NCBI RefSeq assembly: GCF_963665355.1
Contig: NZ_OY762229.1
Location: 4,030,001-4,094,000, forward strand
Source: an uncultured Desulfobacter sp.
Lineage (GTDB): Bacteria; Desulfobacterota; Desulfobacteria; Desulfobacterales; Desulfobacteraceae
Reading direction: 5' to 3'
DNA length: 64,000 nt
Shown: piece by piece, positions 45,033-54,286 of the stretch
Layout of the letters: each line of letters starts with the position of its first letter
How positions within the stretch are numbered: the first letter of the stretch is position 1
Position numbers and translations under genes: made by a program
Notes under the pieces: model-generated
Seen by the model: only the letters and a program-made list of their open reading frames with translations
Told to the model about the DNA's origin: nothing
The model's database searches: none

Positions 45033-47852
45033 TTATAGAACCCGGTTCAGGTAAAATCCGGTGTGGGACAGAGTGGCGCCGGCCACCTGTTCCGGGGTGC
45101 CCTGGGCAATGATCCGGCCTCCCTGGTCTCCGCCTTCGGGGCCGAGATCAATGACATAATCAGCGCATTTGATGACATCAAGGTGGTGTTCAATGACCAC
45201 CACGGTGTTACCTGCATCCACAAGCTGGTCCAGGACTGCCAGCAGCCGTTTGATATCATCGGTATGCAGTCCTGTGGTGGGTTCGTCCAGAATGTAAATG
45301 GTTTTGCCCGTGCTTTTCTTGGACAGTTCCCGGGCAATTTTTATACGCTGGGCTTCTCCGCCGGACAGGGTTGTGGCGGCCTGGCCAAGTTTGATATATC
45401 CCAATCCTGTTTCCACCAAGGTGGAAAGGGTGTTACGGATGGCTGATATGTTGCTGAAAAACTCAAGAGCCTGGTTGATGGTCATGTCCAGAACTTCGGC
45501 AATATTTTTGCCTTTATACTTTATTTCAAGGGTTTCCCGGTTGAATTGCTTTCCTTTGCATACATCGCAGGTGACATAAACATCAGGCAGAAAATGCATT
45601 TCGATTTTGACGATGCCGTCTCCGGTGCAGGACTCACACCTGCCGCCCTTGATATTGAAGCTGAACCGTCCGGATTTGTACCCCCGGGCCTTTGCTTCGG
45701 GTGTCTGGGCAAACAACTCCCTTATGGGGGTGAGAACACCTGTGTAGGTGCCGGGATTGGATCTTGGGTTTTTGCCGATGGGGGACTGGTCAATATGAAT
45801 CACCCTGTCAATATATTCCATGCCTGAGATGGCCGCATGTTTTCCCACAGGTTTTTCAGATCTGTTAATACTGCTTGCCAGGGCCTGGTACAGGATGGAC
45901 AGAACCAGGGTTGATTTGCCTGATCCTGATACCCCTGTTACACAGGTCAGGCACCCCAAGGGAAAAGAGACATCAATGTCTTTAAGGTTGTGTTCGCCTG
46001 CCTTTTGGACTGTTAGGAAATTGCCTGTGCCGGTACGCCGGGTTTCAGGCACAGGGATTTTGCGTTTTCCGGACAGATAGAGCCCGGTGAGACAGGTCGC
46101 CTTGAGCAGATCTTCGGGGGGGCCTGAAAACACAATCTGTCCGCCGTTTACACCGGCCTGGGGACCCACATCAATGATATGGTCTGCGGCCAGCATGGTC
46201 TCTTCATCATGTTCCACTACCAATACAGTGTTACCCAGGTTTTTCAGGTGCATCAGGGTATTGAGCAGACGTGTGTTGTCCCGCTGGTGAAGGCCGATGC
46301 TGGGCTCATCCAGCACGTAAAGAACCCCGCAAAGTTTTGAACCGATCTGGGTGGCCAGCCGGATGCGCTGGCTCTCTCCCCCCGAAAGGGTGGCTGCGGA
46401 CCGGTCAAGGGTCAGGTAACCAAGGCCCACGTCCTGAAGAAAGGAGAGCCGTTGGGACAGTTCCGTAAGAATGGATTTGGACACAGCTTTGTCCCTGCCG
46501 GTCAAATCAAGGGTGGTGAAAAAATCAATGGCCTGTTTGACAGACATGGCTGTGATTTGCCCGATGGTTTTATCTGCCACCTTAACTGCAGACGCTGCAG
46601 GATTCAGGCGGGAACCGTTACAGTGGGAGCAGACTTTATATCCCATGTATTTGCCAATATCCTGTTTGACAGATGATGATTTTGTATCCCGCAAACGCCG
46701 GGAAAGTTGTTCAACCACCCCTTCAAATGTTTTTTCATACACGATTTTCTTTTCGGCCTGTTCAACATAAAAGGCAATTTTATGGGCACCGGAACCAAAG
46801 AGGATAACTTTTTGGAAATCCGGGGAAAGATCTTTAAACGGGGTATAGATATCTGCATTATAATGGGTCACCAGGGCATCCAGAAACTCCATGTGGCGCA
46901 CGGAATCCTTGTTGGCCCATGGCAGTACCGCCCCCTGGCGCAGGGACAGATGGGGGTTGGGGATAATTTTTTCAGGATCAAACTGCGTCAGGTGGCCAAG
47001 GCCGTCACAGTGGGGGCATGCGCCCTGGGGGGAGTTAAAGGAAAAACCGGCCGGGGTAAACTCCGGGTAAGAGATCCCACAGGTGTGGCAGGTGGCTTTT
47101 TCACTGAAAAGTGTCTGGGTTTTCAGGTCCAGATTGTCAATGACCACCTGGCCCTGGGCAAGGGCGAGTGCGGTTTCAACGGAATCTGTCAGCCTTTGTT
47201 CTATACCCTGTTTTAAAATGAGCCGATCCACCACAACGTCTATGGCATGCGCTTTTCTTTTGTCAAGGGCCGGAACGTCCTCGATCAAGGTCAGATGCCC
47301 ATCGATTTTAAGCCGGGCAAACCCTTCCTTTTTCAGGTGATGGATCAGCTTTTCGTGTCCGCCTTTTTTATTGGACACCACAGGGGCCAGCACCATAATT
47401 TTATGGGGCTTTTCAGGCAGAGGAGAAAGAATGCTTTGTATGATCTGGTCAATGGAGGCCCCTTGAATGGGCTTGCCGCAGATATGGCAGTGGGGTCTGC
47501 CGGCCCTGGCAAAAAGCAGGCGCAGGTAATCATAAATCTCCGTGACGGTGCCCACCGTGGATCTCGGGTTGTGGGAGGCAGTTTTCTGTTCAATGGCAAT
47601 GGCGGGGGACAGGCCTTCTATGGCATCCACATCCGGTTTGTCCATCTGGCCTAAGAACTGGCGGGCATAGGTGGATAAGGACTCCACATAACGCCTTTGG
47701 CCTTCGGCATAAAGGGTGTCAAAGGCCAGGGTAGATTTTCCGGATCCGGAAAGGCCGGTGACCACAGTCAGGCTGTTTTTGGGGATGCTGACATCAATAT
47801 TTTTTAAATTATGGGTTCTGGCCCCTTTGATAATGATGTGATCACTTGCCAT
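45033..47852 (-). CDS. uvrA: excinuclease ABC subunit A
   Basis: 939 residues, full length. Two ABC ATPase modules: GLSGSGKSTLAFDTLYAEGQRRYVESLSTYARQFLGQ at the start and GVSGSGKSTL in the second half, with LSGGESQRIRLATQIGS and LSGGEAQRIKIARELSK signatures and Walker B VLYVLDEPSIGLHQRD / TIYILDEPTTGLHTDD. Zinc-finger cysteines CHTCGISYPEFTPAGFSFNSPQGACPHCDG and CESCTGDGIVKIEMHFLPDVYVTCDVCKG. Damage recognition in nucleotide excision repair. Five bases after pdxA. Confidence 0.97.
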   Translation of the reverse strand: MASDHIIIKGARTHNLKNIDVSIPKNSLTVVTGLSGSGKSTLAFDTLYAEGQRRYVESLSTYARQFLGQMDKPDVDAIEGLSPAIAIEQKTASHNPRSTVGTVTEIYDYLRLLFARAGRPHCHICGKPIQGASIDQIIQSILSPLPEKPHKIMVLAPVVSNKKGGHEKLIHHLKKEGFARLKIDGHLTLIEDVPALDKRKAHAIDVVVDRLILKQGIEQRLTDSVETALALAQGQVVIDNLDLKTQTLFSEKATCHTCGISYPEFTPAGFSFNSPQGACPHCDGLGHLTQFDPEKIIPNPHLSLRQGAVLPWANKDSVRHMEFLDALVTHYNADIYTPFKDLSPDFQKVILFGSGAHKIAFYVEQAEKKIVYEKTFEGVVEQLSRRLRDTKSSSVKQDIGKYMGYKVCSHCNGSRLNPAASAVKVADKTIGQITAMSVKQAIDFFTTLDLTGRDKAVSKSILTELSQRLSFLQDVGLGYLTLDRSAATLSGGESQRIRLATQIGSKLCGVLYVLDEPSIGLHQRDNTRLLNTLMHLKNLGNTVLVVEHDEETMLAADHIIDVGPQAGVNGGQIVFSGPPEDLLKATCLTGLYLSGKRKIPVPETRRTGTGNFLTVQKAGEHNLKDIDVSFPLGCLTCVTGVSGSGKSTLVLSILYQALASSINRSEKPVGKHAAISGMEYIDRVIHIDQSPIGKNPRSNPGTYTGVLTPIRELFAQTPEAKARGYKSGRFSFNIKGGRCESCTGDGIVKIEMHFLPDVYVTCDVCKGKQFNRETLEIKYKGKNIAEVLDMTINQALEFFSNISAIRNTLSTLVETGLGYIKLGQAATTLSGGEAQRIKIARELSKKSTGKTIYILDEPTTGLHTDDIKRLLAVLDQLVDAGNTVVVIEHHLDVIKCADYVIDLGPEGGDQGGRIIAQGTPEQVAGATLSHTGFYLNRVL

Positions 47853-47857
47853 TTCTG

Positions 47858-48886
47858 TTACCTGCCATGGCCATGCCTTTTTTGGTTCACAGCCTGGACT
47901 GCGGCCATTTTAATGGCCTCTTTCATGCTTGAGGGATCTGCAATCCCTTTCCAGGCAATGTCATAGGCTGTACCGTGGTCCACGGATGTGCGTATGATGG
48001 GAAGGCCTATGGTGGTGTTTACCCCGTCTCTGAAATGAATCAGTTTGAAGGGAATCAGACCCTGGTCATGGTACATGCATACCACTGCGTCAAACGCTCC
48101 TTCCACCGCGTTGAAAAATACGGTATCCGGCGGGTAGGGTCCTGTAACATCAAACCCTTTTTCCCGGGCCTTTTGCACTGCAGGTTTAATGATCTCTTCT
48201 TCTTCGCTGCCGAACATGCCCTGTTCACCGGCATGGGGATTTAGGCCTGCCACGGCAAGCCTGGGGTTGGGGATGCCGAATCTTGTGATCAGGGTGTCCC
48301 GGGTCAGGTTGATGATTCTTGTTATTTCCTGGCAGGTCACCTGCTCCGGCACCTTTGAGAGGGGAATGTGAATGGTGGTCAAAACCACTTTCAGACGCGG
48401 TCCTGCCATCATCATGGCAAAATTGTCGGTGCCTGTCCTATGTGCGATCAGCTCTGTATGGCCATGAAATGATGACCCGGCCATCTTCAGACCTGTTTTG
48501 GTGATGGGACCTGTAACTATTGCATCTATGGCACCGGACAGAGCAAGATCCACCCCGGTATTGATATAGGTTTCCATGGCTTTTCCAGTTTCCGGGGTAG
48601 GGTGCCCAAGCCCTGTGACTTCCGGATTCAGGGTGGAAAGGCAGGCTATAACCCCTTGAGGACAATTGGAGAAATCGCAATTTAAATCGTCTGCGATGAC
48701 TAGCTTATTTGGTGTTTTTAAATCAAGTCCAGCCTTTTTAAGTATTTCATAATCTCCTAAAATAACAGGGGTGCATAAATTTTGGATTTCAGGGTCGGCA
48801 AGGCTTTTAATGATTATTTCAGGGCCGACACCTGCCGGGTCACCCATGGTTATCCCAAGGACAGGTCGGTCTGAATGGATGTTCAT
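47858..48886 (-). CDS. pdxA: 4-hydroxythreonine-4-phosphate dehydrogenase
   Basis: 342 residues. ITMGDPAGVGPEIIIKSL at the N-terminus, FHGHTELIAHRTGTDNFAMMM, GLNPHAGEQGMFGSEEEEIIKPA and MYHDQGLIPFKLIHF give the family and its metal ligands. Oxidises 4-phosphohydroxy-threonine in pyridoxal phosphate synthesis. Operon with uvrA. The gap upstream begins the dnaA-like repeat region. Confidence 0.94.
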   Translation of the reverse strand: MNIHSDRPVLGITMGDPAGVGPEIIIKSLADPEIQNLCTPVILGDYEILKKAGLDLKTPNKLVIADDLNCDFSNCPQGVIACLSTLNPEVTGLGHPTPETGKAMETYINTGVDLALSGAIDAIVTGPITKTGLKMAGSSFHGHTELIAHRTGTDNFAMMMAGPRLKVVLTTIHIPLSKVPEQVTCQEITRIINLTRDTLITRFGIPNPRLAVAGLNPHAGEQGMFGSEEEEIIKPAVQKAREKGFDVTGPYPPDTVFFNAVEGAFDAVVCMYHDQGLIPFKLIHFRDGVNTTIGLPIIRTSVDHGTAYDIAWKGIADPSSMKEAIKMAAVQAVNQKRHGHGR

Positions 48887-49249
48887 AATTAGATATTACC
48901 TTTATTTAGATGTTAAATTTTCAAGATATACTCTTGACTTTATACAGTGTAAATACAATTCCAAAGCGAATTTTAAAACCCTTATATTTTTTCTGGATTG
49001 TCAGTTTTTTTATATTTTGTTTGATATGGAGCAATTCAAAGAAAATCGTTGAAAATCGAAGAAAAATAAATAATGCTTTTTTAATAAAAAATAAAATTAA
49101 TAAAAATTTTTATTAAAAACAGTTGGTTGTAGAACTCGTTGGAATCAGATAGTATTTTTTTGTTTCATAAAAAATATCATATAAAAACATATTCTTGAAA
49201 AAATATGCCACATATTCGTCTAACCCGGCACCAACTATCTTTATTCAAT
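48887..49249. other. AT-rich block upstream of dnaA-like copy 1
   Basis: No gene. From about 49029 the sequence is related to the blocks before copies 2 (from 51384) and 3 (from 53924): a GAA-rich element with ATCGTTGAAAATCGAAGA, then GTTGTAGAAC..GTTGGAATCAGA, then TTGTTTCATAAAAAATAT. No TTATNCACA DnaA box was found. Confidence 0.6.
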
Positions 49250-49278
49250 TTGACCGGGAAACCAGATTCACATAAAAG
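49250..49278 (+). promoter_or_regulatory. promoter of dnaA-like copy 1
   Basis: TTGACC (49250-49255), 17-base spacer, TAAAAG (49273-49278). The same layout, spacer and spacing to the gene recur before copies 2 and 3, which supports function. Confidence 0.6.
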
Positions 49279-49396
49279 GTACCTCAACATGCTTAAGACC
49301 ACTAGCCAGTAGTACTTGTTAGTACTGTCAAGTTGTAATATCAAATTTATTAGCCATTTATTGTGTTGTGTTGTTTGGAAGGCTGTGTATTGTCAA

Positions 49397-50800
49397 ATGG
49401 ATTCGGTTTTAAAACAAGTCAAATTACATATTAAAGAGTCAGTCCCGGACCATTGTTACCGCATGTGGATTGAACCTGTCACGTTATCTGCCCAGGATGC
49501 TGAAAAAATTGTCCTGGCCGTGCCCAATGAATACTATGTTAAACGGCTCAAGGAAAACTATCTGGGCTATTTTGAAGAGGGTTTTTTAAGTCAGGGCCAA
49601 AAAGTCAGCATTGAATTCAAGGTATACAAAAAAATAAGAAGTTCAGATGAGATTAATTTTGATTTCATGCCGGCTCAAAATACAACCAGTGCAATGCCTG
49701 CCATTCCGGCCGCCTTTGGCATGCCCTCACAATATCATCCGCATCTGCCGGGCATGACACCGGCATTTCATTGCGGACGCATGCTTAAAAAGAATTTTAC
49801 ATTTGATGATTTTGTTGTGGGGGATAACTCCAGCTTTGCATATAAGGCATCTTTATGTCTGGCCCAGGGTACACTCAACGGGACAGGTGTCCTTTTTCTT
49901 CAAGGCAAAACAGGCCTTGGTAAAAGTCATTTATCCCAGGCCGTGGGGCATCATATGCTGGCCCACAACGTAAACCAGCGTGTTTTTTATGTTACAGCCG
50001 AAGATTTTACCAATGAAATGATCTATTCCTTGAAAAGCAACAGCATTGCCCAGTTCAAGGAGAAATACCGTCTTAAATGTGATGTGCTGATCCTGGAAGA
50101 TGTCCATTTCTTAACTGGCAAGACCGCCACCCAGAAAGAGCTTGCCATGACCCTGGACTATCTGATTGATGCGGATAAGAAAATTATATTTTCAGGCTGT
50201 GAACGGCCTGATGAAATCCCAAAGCTGAATGAAAACTTGAAATCCAGGTTGAATATGGGGATTGTCACGGAGATCAAATCACCTGATTTCGGCACCCGGG
50301 TTAAAATTTTAAATCGGAAAGCCAAGGGCATTCAGTGTATTTTACCCACCCCTGTGACCGAATATATTGCCCAGGAAGCGTGTGACGATGTCCGCCAGCT
50401 TGAAAGTGCGCTTCTGGGGGTTGTTACCAGGGGCCGGCTTATGGACCGGAAGATTGATATTGAGCTTGCCAGGCAGGTACTCGAAAAAATGAGCGGGGCA
50501 CGCAAGCAGGTAACCATTGATCTGATCAAAAAACTGGTATGTGAAGCATTTGATGTCTCCGAACAGGAGTTGGTGTCTAAATCCAGGCAACACCGCATTG
50601 TCAAGCCCCGACAGGTGGCGATTTTTTTATCAAAACAGTATACGGACCAGCCCATTAAGACCATTGGTGCCAGTTTCAAGCGTTACCATGCCACTGCTAT
50701 CTATTCTATCAATGCCGTTGAAAAGCAAATGAAGCAAAAAGGGCAGATTTACGAGCAGGTCAGGTATCTGACTAGTAAGCTTGAATCCGGTAGTTTTTAA
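49397..50800 (+). CDS. divergent DnaA-like initiator ATPase, copy 1
   Basis: 467 residues from ATG 49397. Domain I (VKLHIKESVPDHCYRMWIEPV) and a short variable linker (about 80-120) lead to a conserved LPGMTPAFHCGRMLKKNFTFDDF. The AAA+ core has Walker A GKTGLGKSH, Walker B VLILEDVHF (Glu where DnaA has Asp of LIDD), Arg finger LKSRLNMG and sensor II DVRQLES. The domain IV helix reads KRYHATAIYS in place of the usual GRDHTTVLHA. The start is uncertain: codons just upstream (WKAVYCQ) are conserved among copies. Three such genes lie in tandem. It may initiate replication with altered site preference, or regulate. Confidence 0.85.
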   Translation: MDSVLKQVKLHIKESVPDHCYRMWIEPVTLSAQDAEKIVLAVPNEYYVKRLKENYLGYFEEGFLSQGQKVSIEFKVYKKIRSSDEINFDFMPAQNTTSAMPAIPAAFGMPSQYHPHLPGMTPAFHCGRMLKKNFTFDDFVVGDNSSFAYKASLCLAQGTLNGTGVLFLQGKTGLGKSHLSQAVGHHMLAHNVNQRVFYVTAEDFTNEMIYSLKSNSIAQFKEKYRLKCDVLILEDVHFLTGKTATQKELAMTLDYLIDADKKIIFSGCERPDEIPKLNENLKSRLNMGIVTEIKSPDFGTRVKILNRKAKGIQCILPTPVTEYIAQEACDDVRQLESALLGVVTRGRLMDRKIDIELARQVLEKMSGARKQVTIDLIKKLVCEAFDVSEQELVSKSRQHRIVKPRQVAIFLSKQYTDQPIKTIGASFKRYHATAIYSINAVEKQMKQKGQIYEQVRYLTSKLESGSF

Positions 50801-50824
50801 GCTTAGAACAAAGGGTACCTCTAA

Positions 50825-50883
50825 TAATTAATACGGGTCAAAATCCTCCACCTCTGGTGGAGGATTTTGACCCGTATTAATTA
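50825..50883. repeat. 59-bp perfect palindrome after dnaA-like copy 1
   Basis: 28-bp arms (TAATTAATACGGGTCAAAAT... on the left) with a TCT loop, 25 bases past the stop. Acts plausibly as a strong bidirectional terminator. Same long-arm, three-base-loop architecture as the palindrome at 39675-39725. Confidence 0.85.
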
Positions 50884-51607
50884 GAATTTTGGTTTGAGGT
50901 GGCCTATAAAGTCATATTGGGATGGGTGCATTATACCCTCATTATTAAATGGTGCCTCAGCTTCAGCTGAAACGTTGAATGGGCAGTGTCCTGGGGAAAT
51001 CAGATAAATCGTAAAAGAAATCGTCTGATATGGTTGTTTCAGGAAACAGTTTTTCATTAAGATTTACATTAAAATCGAAATTTTAAAATGTTTTACATTT
51101 GCCCCATGCAACAGTGATGTACGAATATGTAATTTCTGTATTGGCAAGTCTTTCAAAGCTGAATAAAGCTACGGCAAAATAGATGCCAGCTAAATATTTA
51201 ATGGTGAAGTTACAAATATGTAGGCAGTGAATTGATATTCATCTTTTGATATTATTCTCATTTACACTTAATTTTTGAAGATGTGCCAGTGCCCCGGCAG
51301 GGTGAATATGTTGTGTTTGGACGAATTTTGTGAAACTCTTATAAATTTAAGGGTGGAAAGGTTTTTAGTGTTTTTGTTTAATTTGAAGAAATTCAGAGAT
51401 AATCGTTAAAAATCGAAGGAAAAAAATACAAAAAACATTACGAAAAGTTAATTTTTCAAAAAATTCCTTTTGAAAATAGGGCGTTGTCGAACTTATTGTA
51501 ATCTGGGGTCATTTCCTTTGTTTCACAGAAAATATTGCATAAAAACAATATGTTGAAAAAATATACCATGCAGTATCCTAACTCTGACCTAAGGACCCTT
51601 ATTCCAG
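50884..51607. other. gap between dnaA-like copies 1 and 2
   Basis: No gene visible. The last ~300 bases (from about 51310) are the repeated upstream block; a stretch starting near 51318 (GACGAATTTTGTGAAACTC) also recurs before copy 3 near 53862. Confidence 0.55.
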
Positions 51608-51636
51608 TTGACCAATAACTCAGATTCACATAAATA
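51608..51636 (+). promoter_or_regulatory. promoter of dnaA-like copy 2
   Basis: TTGACC (51608-51613), 17-base spacer ending ATTCACA, TAAATA (51631-51636); matches the promoters of the other copies. Confidence 0.6.
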
Positions 51637-51774
51637 TAGGCCACCATGCTGAACGTGTATACTAACATACTGAAATCATTATAACCAATTAATTACAAAA
51701 TCAAACCTCTTAAGCCGTGTTCCTTTGTCTTGGACGCTTTGCTTTGTGTTGTTTGGGAAGCTGTGTATTGTTTG

Positions 51775-53163
51775 ATGGATTCTATTTTAAAAGAAGTCAA
51801 GTTGCATATTAAAGACTGTGTGCCGGACCATTTCTACCGCATGTGGATTGAACCTGTTACATTCTCTGTCCATGATGGTGGACGTGTTGTCCTGGCTGTG
51901 CCCAATGAATTTTATGTCAGGCGGCTCAAAGAAAACTATCTGGTGTATTTTGAAGAGGGGTTTTTGCGTCTGGGGCAAAAAGTCAGTGTTGAATTCAAAA
52001 CATACAATAAAAAAATGAATTTAAGGTCTTTAAATGCACAAATCCCAAACGGCGCACCGATTGCCATTCCGGTACCCATTCGTGTGTCATCTGACTTTCA
52101 TCCACAACTGCCCGGTATGACACCTGCATTTAATTGCGGGCGTATGCTTAAAAAGAATTTTACATTTGATGATTTTGTTGTGGGGGATAACTCCAGCTTT
52201 GCATATACGGCCTCTCTATGTCTGGCCCAGGGCAATCTCAATGGGGCTGGTGTACTATTTCTTCTGGGTAAAACAGGTCTTGGCAAAAGCCATCTGTCCC
52301 AGGCTGTGGGCCACCATATGCTGTCCCATGACGTGGCTCAGCAGGTTTTTTACGTCACGGCTGAAGATTTTACCAATGAAATGATCTACTCTCTGAGGAA
52401 TAAGAACATTGATCAGTTTAAAGAAAAATACCGGCGCAAATGTGATGTTCTGATCCTGGAGGATGTCCATTTTCTGGCCGGCAAGACCGCCACCCAGAAA
52501 GAGCTTGCCATGACCCTGGATTATTTGATTGATGCAGACAAGAAAATTATATTTTCAGGCTGCGAGCGGCCTGATGAAATCCCTCATTTAAATGAAAGCC
52601 TGAAATCCAGACTGAATATGGGGATTGTTACGGAGATCAAGGCTCCTGATTTTGCTACCCGGATTAAAATCTTAAATAAAAAGTCCAAATCCATGCAGTG
52701 CATTTTACCCACCCCTGTGACCGAATATATTGCCCAGGAAGCGTGTGATGATGTCCGGCAGCTTGAAAGTGCTCTTTTAGGAGTTGTGACCCGGGGGCGG
52801 CTCATGAACCGGAATATCGACATGGAGCTAGCCCAAAGCGTTTTGGAAAAAATGATTGGGACACGCAAACACATTACCATTGATCTGATCAAAAAATTGG
52901 TTTGTGAAACCTTTGGCGTTTCCGAACAGGAACTTGTGTCCAAGTCCAGGAAACACAATATTGTCAAACCCCGCCAGATTGCCATTTTTCTGTCAAAACA
53001 GTATACAGACCAGCCCATAAAGAAAATTGGTGCAAGTTTTAAACGCTACCATGCCACAGCCATCTATTCGGTAAATGAGGTTGAAAAGGCCATGAAGGAA
53101 AAAGGCCAGCTTTACGAACAGGTCCGGTATTTGTCCAACAAACTTGAATCAGGCAGATTTTAA
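51775..53163 (+). CDS. divergent DnaA-like initiator ATPase, copy 2
   Basis: 462 residues from ATG 51775, colinear with copies 1 and 3 and very similar except in the linker (GAPIAIPVPIRVSSDFHPQ). Shares every departure from ordinary DnaA: LILEDVHF Walker B, SGCERPDEIP sensor I region, and recognition helix KRYHATAIYS. Nucleotide-binding GKTGLGKSH is intact, so ATPase activity is expected. The upstream in-frame codons WEAVYCL are again conserved. Copies 2 and 3 resemble each other more in their leaders than either does copy 1, suggesting two successive duplications. Confidence 0.85.
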   Translation: MDSILKEVKLHIKDCVPDHFYRMWIEPVTFSVHDGGRVVLAVPNEFYVRRLKENYLVYFEEGFLRLGQKVSVEFKTYNKKMNLRSLNAQIPNGAPIAIPVPIRVSSDFHPQLPGMTPAFNCGRMLKKNFTFDDFVVGDNSSFAYTASLCLAQGNLNGAGVLFLLGKTGLGKSHLSQAVGHHMLSHDVAQQVFYVTAEDFTNEMIYSLRNKNIDQFKEKYRRKCDVLILEDVHFLAGKTATQKELAMTLDYLIDADKKIIFSGCERPDEIPHLNESLKSRLNMGIVTEIKAPDFATRIKILNKKSKSMQCILPTPVTEYIAQEACDDVRQLESALLGVVTRGRLMNRNIDMELAQSVLEKMIGTRKHITIDLIKKLVCETFGVSEQELVSKSRKHNIVKPRQIAIFLSKQYTDQPIKKIGASFKRYHATAIYSVNEVEKAMKEKGQLYEQVRYLSNKLESGRF

Positions 53164-54144
53164 ATCACGCGTTCTGCCTGCAGGACGCATGTTATACTCT
53201 TCCTCGAACTTTACAGTCATTCCAGAATTTCATTCTCTGAAACAGTAAACAAGGAGTCCTCTGCATTTTCCCGCCTGAAATTGACTTATGATTCAAAATG
53301 AAAAAGATCAGGGTTTCAGGCGGGTCTCAGAAGTCCGTTATAATCATAAATATTCAGTTATCCCCGGTGAGGAGTAATTAAAGGCAGTTTAAAACATGAA
53401 AATAGACCCAATTCATGTAAAATTTTCCTGTTTTTTAATTTAAATAGCTGTTGCGAAATAAAACACTTTTTAAAATTCTAAATAAAATAAAGAGGGTCTG
53501 AAGGAAAAGCCTTAATTGAAGGCAAAGTAGCCACATGCAATATCGTCAATGAGCGCTCAAAAGGCGCCCCTGAAAACCCTTTGTAGATTGGGAAATTCGT
53601 AAGGTGTGTCGTCTCTATAGGCTGACTGGTTAGGTGTTTGCGAAATCAAATATGAATTGAAACTAAAACAGAGAGTTTCTATTTGTATCACATTGATAAT
53701 AAAATAATTTTATTTGTATGTCCGGAGATTTTGTGGGGGGCTTGTATGATTTTTCCCTCCTAAATCCCTTCTGAATTGATGTTCATAATCAGGTTTTATT
53801 TTTTTTAGATGGTAATAAAAACAAAGAATCATTGAGTAAACAGATGGGATAGTGTTTGTGTACGAATTCGTGAAACTCCTATGAATTTTAGATGGGATTA
53901 TTTTTATCATTTTTATTTAATTAGAAGCAATTCGAAGTAAATCTTTAAAAATAGAAGAAAAAAAAATAAGGCCTCTTTGCGAAAACATATAATTTTTAAA
54001 AATCCCTTTTATGAATAGTGAGTTGTAGAACCTATTGTAATCAGAACTTTTTTTTTCTGTTTCACAAAAAAAACATATAAAAACAGGATATTAAAAAACA
54101 TACCACACATTATTCAAATCCTGGTCTAACAATCGTGATTCCAT
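53164..54144. other. gap between dnaA-like copies 2 and 3
   Basis: No gene visible. It contains an 11-bp inverted repeat with a long loop (CCCGCCTGAAA 53270-53280 and TTTCAGGCGGG 53314-53324); a GC-richer stretch at about 53490-53640 with short hairpins (GCCTT/AAGGC, GAGCGCTC) that looks RNA-like; and, from about 53855, the repeated dnaA upstream block. Confidence 0.5.
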
Positions 54145-54173
54145 TTGACCAGGAAATTCAAATCCAATAAAAA
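54145..54173 (+). promoter_or_regulatory. promoter of dnaA-like copy 3
   Basis: TTGACC (54145-54150), 17-base spacer, TAAAAA (54168-54173). Confidence 0.6.
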
Positions 54174-54286
54174 AATACCAACAAATTTAACTCACAATAA
54201 TCATTAATAATGTCAAACCTCTTAGCCGCGTTGCTTTGTCTTGGCCGCTTAGCTTAAGTACCGTTTGGAAAGCAGTGTATTATTCA

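Noticed and set aside
48887-49396. Possible chromosomal origin upstream of dnaA-like copy 1
   Set aside because: AT-rich, but no cluster of standard DnaA boxes, and dnaN, gidA and rpmH are absent. Kept only as a conserved regulatory block; an origin cannot be excluded because the DnaA helix is altered.
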